Assembly (NCBI GenBank): GCA_016281295.1 | Contig: JAEEII010000124.1 | Coordinates: forward strand, 1-64,000 | Direction of reading: 5' to 3' | From: Bacteroidales bacterium | GTDB taxonomy: Bacteria; Bacteroidota; Bacteroidia; Bacteroidales; F082 | DNA length: 64,000 bases | In this document: positions 46,856 to 56,155 of the stretch, piece by piece | How the letters are laid out: each line of letters opens with the position of its first letter | How positions within the stretch are numbered: position 1 is the stretch's first letter | Notes under the pieces: generated by a model | Seen by the model: the letters and a program-made list of their open reading frames with translations, nothing else | Told to the model about the DNA's origin: nothing | Database searches by the model: none | Position numbers and translations under genes: made by a program

Positions 46856-47995
46856 TTACTTATTTTTCAATGTTCTCAGCAAAACGTTTCTCCTTGTGTC
46901 ATTTCTTAACAAAGTCTGCAAGGAAAAGGCATTGGAAACCTCCTGCCTTCTAACAATCTTTATCAAATTTTTCACTGTTTGCTTGGTGTATGACATCAAC
47001 GACTTTGGGAACATCGATCCGTCAATAATTGGCATTTCCTGATCCACCGACAGTATTTTGCATTGCTCCTTAAGATAATTCAAATACAATTCCTTATTAT
47101 GCAAATAGGAACATAGCTTTTGATTGTGTTCATCCCTCTCACGCCCATCATCAAGCACAAGAGATATATTATCAATATTCCGTGTATTATAAATAGTAAA
47201 ACTGATATGTTTGTCGAAAAGATCAATTTGAACGCACATTCCCTCATACCAATGAGGTCTGTTCCATGCACGATATAGCGTATCTTCTTTGCTGTTGAAA
47301 AAGAAATTACCAAGACTATAGAAAATCGGTTTCTCCTTGTACTCCTCCCATCCCTGCGGGCAATGAGGATGACTTGCTATGACACCATCAGCACCATAAT
47401 CAATAAAATCTCTGTAGCGAGCGATGGTTTCGGGCAAAGGAACATCGATATACTCTATTCCGTCATGGGGCAAAACAAATAAATAATCAACTTCTTTTTT
47501 TGCCGCAATGATATCATGATTGACCCGAAGGTCATTAATATAAGCACACCCCAGCCCCTCATGATGAACCACATCATCAAAGACCCCTGTATAGGCAGCA
47601 TAAGTAAGAGCAAGAAAACCAATTTTGACACCGTCTACTTCACAAACCTTTACTCTATATGCTTCATCATACGATCCAACACCAAAAGAAAGATCGCCAA
47701 ATACTGATTTTGTTTTCTTCAATCCCTCATCGCCCCAGTCAAAGGCATGATTATTAGCCAAAGAAAACAAATTAAAGCCAAGCTTTCTTAGAAAACCAGG
47801 TGTATCGTCATGCTGCCAAAAACGCTCATAACGTTGAGGTGGTAATTCGACATCGGGTTTCAAAGGAACTTCAAAATTCACAACTTTCAAATCACAGCTT
47901 TGAATTAACCGCTTCAAATCATCGGACACTGTGATCAATGAAGTTGACGGCTTGGAGCAGAAGTCGCCCGCAAAAAACAAACTGATTTTCCTCAT
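46856..47995 (-). CDS. CapA-like metallophosphatase-fold protein (short form, copy 1)
   Basis: A 379-residue protein without a membrane anchor or signal peptide. The CapA/PGA_cap pattern is clear: FFAGDF at residues 7-12, VNFEVPL, ANNHAFDWG with NNH at 81-83, LPHDGIEY and SHPHCPQGWEEY. CapA-type proteins belong to poly-gamma-glutamate capsule systems and have a calcineurin-like metal site. The N-terminal 250 residues are very close to those of the protein at 49174; the last 130 differ. The gene precedes an ATP-grasp gene after 34 bases. The absence of a membrane segment suggests a cytoplasmic role. Confidence 0.87.
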   Translation of the reverse strand: MRKISLFFAGDFCSKPSTSLITVSDDLKRLIQSCDLKVVNFEVPLKPDVELPPQRYERFWQHDDTPGFLRKLGFNLFSLANNHAFDWGDEGLKKTKSVFGDLSFGVGSYDEAYRVKVCEVDGVKIGFLALTYAAYTGVFDDVVHHEGLGCAYINDLRVNHDIIAAKKEVDYLFVLPHDGIEYIDVPLPETIARYRDFIDYGADGVIASHPHCPQGWEEYKEKPIFYSLGNFFFNSKEDTLYRAWNRPHWYEGMCVQIDLFDKHISFTIYNTRNIDNISLVLDDGRERDEHNQKLCSYLHNKELYLNYLKEQCKILSVDQEMPIIDGSMFPKSLMSYTKQTVKNLIKIVRRQEVSNAFSLQTLLRNDTRRNVLLRTLKNK

Positions 47996-48017
47996 GTATA
48001 AACCTTACGTCTCCAGA

Positions 48018-49160
48018 TTACTTTAACAATCTATGCAAATAATATTTTATAGCAGTCTTGGTATAAACCGGCTCCAACATACGATAGGTTGGATCTCCTT
48101 TTCGAGAATTAGGTCTGCTCATAGCATCTTTTACCACCATTTCGGTATAGTCTCCAAAAGCAGGTCCCACTGCCGACTGGCTAAGTTCGGGAGTAGTGTT
48201 CCATTCCAACATCACGGGATCTCCCGCTTCATCAATACTAATATCCCAGCCCACCAGATCCTGAAATGGGAGATTCAAATGCTGTTCTTTCACTATTGCC
48301 AAAGCTTTTTCAAATGAAGGCACTTGATACCCTTCCAATTTCACTCCAGTATCCGTAAGTTCTATCTTATCTTGACCAGGAGCCCCGTATGCAAACCTAC
48401 ACAACGTACCATCCAGGTTGATTTTTGTGCTAATTCCTCCGGCTGATTCATTATCAATAGCCTGTCCTTTCCTTCCTATCCTTATTGCGGCATAAAGAAC
48501 AAACACTTCCATTCCCTTACGATAAGTCACAATTCTTATCGTATTGATTGAATCGGGATTCAAAGCATTCATTGCAGGATGTTGCTTAACAAGGTCTTGA
48601 ATCAAAAAATTCTTGCCATAATCCAGCAACAAATCTTTTAGCTTTGTACCCTTGGTATCAACAATACCATTTTCAACATGCAGCTTCTTCACTCCATTAC
48701 CATGAGAGGTCAGTGTAGGTTTGACAATCACATCCCCGACATTAGCACATTTTTCAACCGCATCTTCCAAACTAACTGCTTTGTTTTCAACATAGAAATA
48801 CCCGTTTCTGTTTTTCAAGTAAGTATGCGGCTGCTTCATAGTTGGCAGTACGATGTCATTCAGGTTTTTATCAGAGAAAGGAACACACCAGGGCAGTTGG
48901 TTCAACCGGCCTGTCAATTCCAACCGATACAAACTCGTTGGAATGTACTTTACGGAATAAACACCTGTCCGCGCAAAGAAATAGCGGTGCCAATCTGTAG
49001 GGATCTCGTATCCCACCAATCCCTGCCAATAGTCTTGTATCTCTTGTTCCTGCTCTTTAGTAAGTTTCACTTTATGCGGCAGTTTCTGATAGCTGTCATT
49101 TACTTGCTTCAGATACTTTTCAATGAATAGGTTTTCCTGAATTTTTGATCTAAGTTCCAT
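48018..49160 (-). CDS. Sugar-transfer-associated ATP-grasp protein (close paralogue 3)
   Basis: A 380-residue protein with VIVKPTLTSHGNGVKKLHVEN (ATP loop), LNPDSINTIRIV, AIRIGRKGQAIDNESAGG and VMLEWNTTPELSQSAVGP. It is closest to the copies at 45733 and 43688. The C-terminal tail (SRKGDPTYRMLEPVYTKTAIKYYLHRLLK) is longer than in the other copies. It follows the second CapA-like gene by 13 bases. Confidence 0.85.
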   Translation of the reverse strand: MELRSKIQENLFIEKYLKQVNDSYQKLPHKVKLTKEQEQEIQDYWQGLVGYEIPTDWHRYFFARTGVYSVKYIPTSLYRLELTGRLNQLPWCVPFSDKNLNDIVLPTMKQPHTYLKNRNGYFYVENKAVSLEDAVEKCANVGDVIVKPTLTSHGNGVKKLHVENGIVDTKGTKLKDLLLDYGKNFLIQDLVKQHPAMNALNPDSINTIRIVTYRKGMEVFVLYAAIRIGRKGQAIDNESAGGISTKINLDGTLCRFAYGAPGQDKIELTDTGVKLEGYQVPSFEKALAIVKEQHLNLPFQDLVGWDISIDEAGDPVMLEWNTTPELSQSAVGPAFGDYTEMVVKDAMSRPNSRKGDPTYRMLEPVYTKTAIKYYLHRLLK

Positions 49161-49173
49161 TTATAACCAATTT

Positions 49174-50325
49174 TTAAATCTTTATCTTACCGAGCAGCAT
49201 TCTCAAAACCCGTGCTCTTCTTAAATCATTTCTGAACACATACAACACGCCCTTATTAGCTGCCGCAGCACTCTTACGATGTACACGAATACTAATGCAT
49301 TTTTTTAATGATTGCCACGCCTGCTTTATTGTTTGGGGTTGAAAAAAAGCTTCCAATATGCCCATATCTAATTTAATTAATTTCTGCATATAAGGAAGTA
49401 TAAAATCATTATATGCCTGTCGATTAGACAAAATACCGCAAATAGTATCATTATGCTTCCTCGACTCCTCACTATGGTCTATCTCAATAGCAATATTATC
49501 AACATTGCGTGTGTTGATCACCTCATATTTAATACTACTGTCATTCTCAATACTTACAATCACACATCTACCTTCATACCAATGTGGCAGATTCCAAGCG
49601 CGATACGATGTGTCTGCTTTGCTATTGAAAAAGAAATTCCCCAAGCTGTAAAAAATAGGTTTTCCTTTATACTCTTCCCAACCCTGAGGACAATGCGGAT
49701 GTGAGCCAAAAACACCATCAGCCCCGTAATCGATAAAATCTCTATATCTTGCAATAGTTTCAGGCATTGGAACATCAATATATTCAATACCATCATGCGG
49801 CAGCACAAACAAATAATCCAGTCTTTTTTTTGCTTCAATAATAATATGATTAACTTTCAAATCATTGATGTAGGCACATCCTAATCCTTCACGTTTTTCT
49901 GTATCTTGAAGCGGCCAAGTATAAACAGCATATGACAAGGCCAAGAAGCCTATTTTTACTCCGTTGATTTCAATTTCCTTAACCTTATAGGCTTCTTCGT
50001 ATGTCCCCGCTCCAAAGGAAGCTTCTCCCAAAGCCGCTTTTGTTTTCCAAAAGCCATCATCGCCCCAGTCAAAAGCATGATTGTTGGCTAACGCAAACAG
50101 ATCGAAGCCGAGATGGCGAAGAAAAAGTGGTGCATCATCATTTTGGAAAAACCTTTCCCCTTCTCTTGGAGGCAACTCTATTTCAGGCTTTAGTGGAACC
50201 TCAAAATTAACAACACGACAATCACACGATGCCAAAAGACTTTTTAATTCATCACTTGGAGTGATTAATGAAGTTGAGGGCTTGGAGCAAAAGTCACCAG
50301 CAAATAACAAACGTACTTTACTCAT
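49174..50325 (-). CDS. CapA-like metallophosphatase-fold protein (short form, copy 2)
   Basis: A 383-residue protein with the same blocks as copy 1: LFAGDFCSKPSTSLI at the start, ANNHAFDWGDDG, FVLPHDGIEYIDVP, GSHPHCPQGWEEYKGKPIF and YSLGNFFFNS. The near-identity of these blocks with those at 46856 indicates duplication. The C-terminal third is unrelated by eye and ends in an Arg-rich stretch (VFRNDLRRARVLRML). No signal or membrane segment is seen. It lies downstream of the truncated deacetylase gene. Confidence 0.87.
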   Translation of the reverse strand: MSKVRLLFAGDFCSKPSTSLITPSDELKSLLASCDCRVVNFEVPLKPEIELPPREGERFFQNDDAPLFLRHLGFDLFALANNHAFDWGDDGFWKTKAALGEASFGAGTYEEAYKVKEIEINGVKIGFLALSYAVYTWPLQDTEKREGLGCAYINDLKVNHIIIEAKKRLDYLFVLPHDGIEYIDVPMPETIARYRDFIDYGADGVFGSHPHCPQGWEEYKGKPIFYSLGNFFFNSKADTSYRAWNLPHWYEGRCVIVSIENDSSIKYEVINTRNVDNIAIEIDHSEESRKHNDTICGILSNRQAYNDFILPYMQKLIKLDMGILEAFFQPQTIKQAWQSLKKCISIRVHRKSAAAANKGVLYVFRNDLRRARVLRMLLGKIKI

Positions 50326-50383
50326 AGGCTACCATTATTATCTGTACACCAATTCTTCAATTATTGATTGTAAATTATTATAA

Positions 50384-51349
50384 TTATTTGATTATCAACA
50401 AATTACCACACACCACTTCAATACTATCCCAACAAATCATACCATTCTTTACTTTTTTTGAATGCATTGGCCTTCCATTAAGGATAATAAGTCCATCACC
50501 ACAATAATAAAATGAACAATTTACATCTTTTTCTCCAAAATTACATATTTGATATACTCCTCGTGACAACCGATAAATACTGATATTTTCAAGATCTACC
50601 ATATAATCACAGAATTCAGACATCGTTGGATTCCAAACATCACCGTTCTCTTTCCTTTCCTTCAAAAACTCAAAAAATGATTCAAGTTTTGGTAATATTC
50701 TATATTCTCTTTTTTTCTTATCCTTTTCGTACAAAGGGTACCAATCACCGCTTAAATAACAATGATCCGTCCATACTCCACAATTATCAATCACTTCTTC
50801 CATCAATTGAATAGGATCATATTCTTTTTTCACAACCATTTTTTCCAACTGTTCCCATGCATTTTTATACTGATACATATATGTTCCATTTGGGAAAGCA
50901 AGTTTTTCATTTTGGTAAACAAGATGTTTCGGAAACATATAATGACCCATCCATAATTGATCATCCGGTGCCTCTTTCTCTGCCGGGATATCAACATAAG
51001 ACCAGCAATACTGGCATCCATATTGATTTAACAAATCCATAATATAATAAACACTTGACGTGTCACAGCCAGCACTATGCAAGCCACATGAAATATTAGT
51101 TTTTCTTAACAAATGATCAATCCAGTTTCTACAATGATAGTTTTCCTCTAACACAGGAAGATACTTTATCACATCCGCTCTGCCATCGGGATTATAACTA
51201 ATAGTGTGAGGACTAATTTCCATACCCTGTTGATATGCAACATCCACTATTTTCTTATAAAATGACACCTCTAACGCTTCTGATTCTCTATATTGTTCTG
51301 TATGTTTGGAAAAAACCGACATTGTTCCAACAATCCCATTCGAGAGCAT
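50384..51349 (-). pseudogene. Polysaccharide deacetylase-like protein, probably truncated at the 5' end
   Basis: The open frame of 321 residues begins GTMSVF and ISPHTISYNP, resembling the middle of a NodB-type deacetylase; HTIS corresponds to the HxxxH motif with the second His replaced. The N-terminal block with the catalytic Asp-Asp pair is missing. The frame stays open 10 codons upstream (reading YEKNDYGQKG) to a TGA at the stop cluster near 51383, with no start codon. The preceding ATP-grasp stop is only 57 bases away. I infer loss of the 5' part. The C-terminal 70 residues (YRLSRGVYQICNF) look like an accessory beta domain. If translated from 51349, it may lack activity. Confidence 0.5.
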
Positions 51350-51406
51350 GCCCTTTTGCCCATAATCATTCTTTTCATATCATCAATTTTTTACCATTTT
51401 CCCTAT

Positions 51407-52534
51407 TTAAAAAAGCATTATTCTATTTCTTAACGACGATTTGCGCTTCTCAATATATTCTTGAACTTCGGATAGTCGCTCACCAAATATCGGACCATTA
51501 AACGCCTGATGCGCTACTATCGCTGCGTCGTCAAGATTTATTTCAAGGATGATTGGGGTGTTATTCTCATCAATTGCCACATCCCATCCAATTAAGTTGG
51601 CATACGGAATTTTCTTATGAAAATCAACAATCTTCTGCTTGATAGATTCAAAGTCAGGAATACTCATCCCTTTGAAAGAAACACCAGTTGGTGATTGATA
51701 CCTCCTTTCCATCCCACTGTTTATTCCAAACTCATTTAAATTGCCTTCACTGTTTATTCCAACCAACACACCATGTCCTCCACTAAGATTGTCAACAAAT
51801 GAGCCTTTCGCGCCCATACGCAAAAAAGAACTCAATACAGTACATTTTCCATTTATATTTAGAGTCAATAATCTAATCGTATTTACAGAATCTGGATTAA
51901 ACTGAGCCATCCAATTATTCTGGCGAACTATCTTCTCTACTTCTATATCGGTTGGAGATAATAATTCCGCAAAATAAGCATCCTTGTCCTTTATATCATC
52001 CAAACTGATTTTTCTAACTCCTTTACCTCCACCTGTACCTCTTGCTATTTTATATACAAACGTCGGATATTGCATTAACTTATTTATTGCATCAAGTTCT
52101 GAAACATCCACATTGTCGTCTACAAGAATATGTCCGTCTATCTTTTGAAGAATAACTTCAGCACGGTTTGCCTCTGGAATAAAAAATTTCAGATTACACT
52201 TATGCTGTAAAAAATATGCTGCCCAGCGCAAATTCAATACATCCTCTGCATAGTGATAATACACATCGGGAACAAATTCAGGATTAAAATAGCCACAAAA
52301 TTGTTTATAGAAACTAAACGATGTACTTTTTCTTCCATCTTCACCCCATATCTTAACTATTGCAGCTTTCTCTTCTTTTGTCAATGAGTCTTCAACAAAA
52401 TTGGCGCCTTGTTTATTTAATTTTTTAATATAGTAGATACCGTATCCATCGTGTTTTTCTCTTCTTCTTTTAGCGTTACATCTATATGCTAATGAGATAA
52501 TATGGGAATAAAAAATATTTTTCATTTTAATCAT
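51407..52534 (-). CDS. Sugar-transfer-associated ATP-grasp protein, more divergent member
   Basis: A 375-residue protein with TFVYKIARGTGGGKGVRKI for ATP binding, FNPDSVNTIRLL, FLRMGAKGSFVDNLSGGHG and PIILEINLDDAAIVAH, plus a Lys-rich N-terminal region. It keeps the NT[IL]R and VDN signatures but has EIN in place of EWN, grouping it with the copy at 30390 rather than with the three close paralogues. It is followed by the truncated deacetylase and preceded, after an AT-rich 138-base gap without any recognised signal, by the anchored CapA-like gene. Confidence 0.84.
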   Translation of the reverse strand: MIKMKNIFYSHIISLAYRCNAKRRREKHDGYGIYYIKKLNKQGANFVEDSLTKEEKAAIVKIWGEDGRKSTSFSFYKQFCGYFNPEFVPDVYYHYAEDVLNLRWAAYFLQHKCNLKFFIPEANRAEVILQKIDGHILVDDNVDVSELDAINKLMQYPTFVYKIARGTGGGKGVRKISLDDIKDKDAYFAELLSPTDIEVEKIVRQNNWMAQFNPDSVNTIRLLTLNINGKCTVLSSFLRMGAKGSFVDNLSGGHGVLVGINSEGNLNEFGINSGMERRYQSPTGVSFKGMSIPDFESIKQKIVDFHKKIPYANLIGWDVAIDENNTPIILEINLDDAAIVAHQAFNGPIFGERLSEVQEYIEKRKSSLRNRIMLF

Positions 52535-52672
52535 ATTTTTACTTACTGTTTATATATTTATTAAACTAACCGGGAAATCGCTTTTTTTTGTGATTATATA
52601 GTATTAAAGCTCATGCACTTTCTTTCATCAAATTGTTTTTTTATGAGTTGAAAACAAGAATTATCAGTAATA

Positions 52673-54043
52673 TTACAGACTAGATTCAGACTGTCTAATG
52701 TATCCAATGTCTGGCATGTAATAATATCTTTCTTGCAAGTCTTCAATCTGAATATCTACACCCATTGCAACATTTGTAACTAAACTATGAACCTCACAGA
52801 TTCTATTGTATTCATATTTGCCAAATGCAATTTCCTTATGATGAAGCATCGCTAATACAGGCACTCCACAATAGTTCTCTTTTTTTTCTTTTCCAAATTT
52901 GCAGTATGCGTATATCGGGATACAAGCAGAGGCAATAGGTTTTCCGGTATCTGGATCAAGATAACACTCTACAATCATAGAAGCGTCACCATCTCGTTTT
53001 ATATACGAATTAACAAAATTTCCAGGACAATGCACAATTAATATCTTTCTGTCAGACACAGACATCCATTCTATTGGTTGCACAGCATGAGGATGGTCTG
53101 ATAGAATAATATCTGCTCCGTTCTCGGCAAAAACATTGCACCAGTACTTCTGGAATTCATCTGGAGCATGTCTGAACTGCTTACCCATATGTGGAAGTAC
53201 AACAATGGTGTCTGGTTTCATCTCTTTTACCTCTTGAAAATCATTTTTGACAGATTTAAGCGTTTCTTTGATATGTTTATTATTTGGAGCAACGAGAATT
53301 CGGCTTAAATGATTGTTTTCTTCTTGAAAAAAGAAGTCTGTATCATAATAATTGCTACCATAAGTATAAGCCAACATTGCAACTTTTTTTCCTCTTATGT
53401 TAACTAAAGTGTGTACAGACTTCTCCTTGAGGTTTCTATACGCTCCTGTATGTGGCAAACCTATGTTATCTAATTCATCCAATGTAGAAAACAAACCATC
53501 AACACCCTGATCCAGCATGTGATTGTTTGCCAAAGTCACCATATTGAAACCGGCTCTTTTCACAGCTTGTGCAAATTCTTTTGGAAAATTCAAATAGATT
53601 GGTATGCCATCATTGAAACATGATGTCGAAAACCCTTTGTGCGACCCTGCCACTGGCCCCTCAAAAACACCAATATTATAATCTGCCTGGTCATAATAGT
53701 CTTTTACATATTGAAACATGGAATCAAAACTATAACTACCCGTATCAGGGTTATATCCATTTTCCACCATGTCTTTCAAAAGAATCAAATCCCCTGAAAA
53801 AGTAATCCTTATCGCATTTTTCACTGCTGACTCCTGCTCAATAGTCATGGTGGGATAAACTATATCTTTTGCCTTTTTATCGTTATCCAATGTTTTTACA
53901 CATGGTATTTGTTTTTCAAGAAAAATGCGAATAGAACGGGGTAAAAATCTATGAAACAAACGCTTTAACAAACGCAAAAATTGCCTTCGTGTCAGTATGA
54001 GAACAAGAACACACAATACTATTATTATAAAGTCTTTAATCAT
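52673..54043 (-). CDS. CapA-like protein, membrane-anchored long form
   Basis: A 456-residue protein. Residues 3-18 form a membrane helix (FIIIVLCVLVLILT), followed by a basic linker. The CapA domain starts near 80: TFSGDLILLKDM, then VFEGPVAG, LANNHMLDQGVDG, VLPHMGKQF, ILSDHPHAVQP and VHCPGNFVNSYI. It resembles the classical CapA of poly-gamma-glutamate capsules more than the two short forms in the locus do. The acetyltransferase gene ahead of it overlaps by 8 bases. The topology suggests that the domain faces away from the membrane, on the outer side if the helix is inserted in the usual N-in way. Confidence 0.87.
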   Translation of the reverse strand: MIKDFIIIVLCVLVLILTRRQFLRLLKRLFHRFLPRSIRIFLEKQIPCVKTLDNDKKAKDIVYPTMTIEQESAVKNAIRITFSGDLILLKDMVENGYNPDTGSYSFDSMFQYVKDYYDQADYNIGVFEGPVAGSHKGFSTSCFNDGIPIYLNFPKEFAQAVKRAGFNMVTLANNHMLDQGVDGLFSTLDELDNIGLPHTGAYRNLKEKSVHTLVNIRGKKVAMLAYTYGSNYYDTDFFFQEENNHLSRILVAPNNKHIKETLKSVKNDFQEVKEMKPDTIVVLPHMGKQFRHAPDEFQKYWCNVFAENGADIILSDHPHAVQPIEWMSVSDRKILIVHCPGNFVNSYIKRDGDASMIVECYLDPDTGKPIASACIPIYAYCKFGKEKKENYCGVPVLAMLHHKEIAFGKYEYNRICEVHSLVTNVAMGVDIQIEDLQERYYYMPDIGYIRQSESSL

Positions 54044-54626
54044 TTCCTAATGATTCAATTAGTATATTTTGGTTTTTCAAATACTCGTTATCTAATTCAT
54101 AATCTTTTTCAATCGTCTCAATGCCCCGAATAACTGTTACACTATTGGGAGGAACATCTTTTACAACGACACAATTAGCTCCAATTCTTGCATTTCTGCC
54201 CACATGAACATTCCCTATAATTTTAGCACCACATCCGATATATACCCCGTCTTCCAAATAAGGAGCACCCTGATTCTTGCTATCTTTTATTGTATTACTC
54301 CCTATTGTAACCTGCTGAAAAATAACACACTTGCTTCCAATATGAGCTGAATTACTGATAAACACTCCATGGGCCCCGTGCGGAAAAATTGGAATCGAAT
54401 CCAAGACCGCATCAACACCTATAAAACCGCCATATGAACTCCAATACGCATTGTACAATCGCACCCTCCATCCACTCCATCTGTATGAAGACGGTGTTCT
54501 ATCGTCAAAAGTTCTTTTCTTTTTTATTTTATTTCTAAAGTTCCAAATATTTCCATAAAGTAATCTGACCCAAAAACGTGGAAAATCCAATAAGGCATTG
54601 ATTATTATTCGTTTAATACGATTCAT
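54036..54626 (-). CDS. Serine acetyltransferase-like hexapeptide acetyltransferase
   Basis: Starting at ATG 54624-54626 (MNRIKRI; the TTG two codons upstream is less likely), the protein has 196 residues. The beta-helix repeats include GVFISNSAHIGSKCVIFQQVTIGS, GVYIGCGAKIIGNVHVGRNARIGANCVVVKDV and the closing PNSVTVIRG. This resembles CysE/WecH-like acetyltransferases used on capsule sugars. An acetyl-CoA-dependent O-acetylation of the glycan is likely. It follows the flippase gene after about 65 AT-rich bases. Confidence 0.85.
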   Translation of the reverse strand: MNRIKRIIINALLDFPRFWVRLLYGNIWNFRNKIKKKRTFDDRTPSSYRWSGWRVRLYNAYWSSYGGFIGVDAVLDSIPIFPHGAHGVFISNSAHIGSKCVIFQQVTIGSNTIKDSKNQGAPYLEDGVYIGCGAKIIGNVHVGRNARIGANCVVVKDVPPNSVTVIRGIETIEKDYELDNEYLKNQNILIESLGND

Positions 54627-54691
54627 GTGCAAACCAATATTATATTATTATTTTATTTGTATTGTATACTAGGTCAAATAGTATATAATCA

Positions 54692-56155
54692 TCACTTTTT
54701 ATCCCAAAACCTAAACCTATCGGGTATAGTTTCTAGAATATAAATAAAAGACTCTGGTTTGAATAGGATTGACCAACCCAAATAAACAATAAGAAAAACA
54801 AAAATCTCTATAAATGCATCCATGTATAATCCTAACGGCGAGAGTCTCCCACACAAATAACTAACCGCTGCTGCAACTAAAGAAACAATAAACACTGGAC
54901 ACAAATCAAGTAATTGGCATGTCCACTTGTAGCCAATATATTTTGACACTAAAAGAGTATTTACAAGATATGAAAACCAATTATTAAAAATCACTCCTAT
55001 CAATAGTCCTTTCATACCAAACAAAAACAAACCACCTACCACAGCTATTAACCCTATTACTCTCTTAAAGATAGTCCAAGTAAACATTATTTTACTCAAC
55101 CCAATAGCCGCTATTGATTGAGTATTAACCGAAGTCAGACAACCACCCATACCAGCAAGACATAAAACCTGAAAATACGGAACACATGCCAACCACCGAT
55201 CCGAATACAACAGTATGAAAATTGGTTTAGCTGTCAAAAGCAAAATAAAAAGTAACGGGAATGTGATATATGATATGGTCATTGTAAGTCTTTTTATCAT
55301 ATTTCCCAACTGTTTCTTATCATTCTGAGCCTCTGCATACAACGGATAAGTTACCTGAGTCATTATTGAGGTGATGCTTGAAGACGCTAAACTTTCCGTA
55401 CTCATAGCTTTGGAATAATACCCCATTGTAGTTGGACTATAGATTTTCCCTATTAATAACCCTTGTATCCTACTCGTAAAACTAGTAATTAGATGTGTCA
55501 GAAACATATAGAAGCCAAAGTTGAACAATTCCTTGAACGACTGTCTTGAGAAAGTCCAGATTGGTCTCCACTTAATAAAAAACCAAAACACAAAAGCAGG
55601 AACAGCTCCTGAAATCAAATTTTGCGCCACCAACGCCCACACCCCAAAACCTTTATAAGCCATAAAGATTGTTACCGCTAATGAAATCAGCGAGGTAATG
55701 ATTGTCACTATTGACAATACTTTAAAATTCAACTTTTTCCTTAATTGGTTCCTTTGAACTATATTAAAGGCATAAATGAATAGCACTAATCCCTGTACCC
55801 GCAATACATCACAAAGTAAAGGAATGTCATAGAACCGCGAAATAGCAGGTGCGCTTACAAACAAAATGACATACATCAAAAGCGCCATACCAAGATTCCA
55901 CCAGAAAATGGTGGAATAGTCTTCTTGAGTAGGTTGTTTCTTCTGTATCAAAGCAGAACCAAAACCTCCTTCAATGAAAGCCTCGGCCAATACCATAAAA
56001 ATGGCAAGCATACCTATGCAACCATAGTCGTATGGTGTAAGTAATCGAGCCAAAATAATACCCGAAATGAATTGGATGAACATCGTCGAGTACTTCTGCA
56101 ACGCTGTCCACACCATACCGGAGGCGGCTTTTTGTTTTAGGTTATTTTGTGGCAT
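54692..56155 (-). CDS. wzx: Lipopolysaccharide/O-antigen flippase, Wzx-type (MOP superfamily)
   Basis: A 487-residue membrane protein with 12-14 helices. The N-terminal KQKAASGMVWTALQKYSTMFIQF followed by GIILARLLTPYDYGCIGML is the common start of the polysaccharide flippases of the MOP/PST family, with RNQLRKKLNFKVLS between helices 4 and 5. It moves undecaprenyl-linked repeat units to the periplasmic face for Wzy. It is the first assembly-machinery gene met from the precursor end, and a foreign toxin-antitoxin region separates it from the upstream genes. Confidence 0.93.
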   Translation of the reverse strand: MPQNNLKQKAASGMVWTALQKYSTMFIQFISGIILARLLTPYDYGCIGMLAIFMVLAEAFIEGGFGSALIQKKQPTQEDYSTIFWWNLGMALLMYVILFVSAPAISRFYDIPLLCDVLRVQGLVLFIYAFNIVQRNQLRKKLNFKVLSIVTIITSLISLAVTIFMAYKGFGVWALVAQNLISGAVPAFVFWFFIKWRPIWTFSRQSFKELFNFGFYMFLTHLITSFTSRIQGLLIGKIYSPTTMGYYSKAMSTESLASSSITSIMTQVTYPLYAEAQNDKKQLGNMIKRLTMTISYITFPLLFILLLTAKPIFILLYSDRWLACVPYFQVLCLAGMGGCLTSVNTQSIAAIGLSKIMFTWTIFKRVIGLIAVVGGLFLFGMKGLLIGVIFNNWFSYLVNTLLVSKYIGYKWTCQLLDLCPVFIVSLVAAAVSYLCGRLSPLGLYMDAFIEIFVFLIVYLGWSILFKPESFIYILETIPDRFRFWDKK

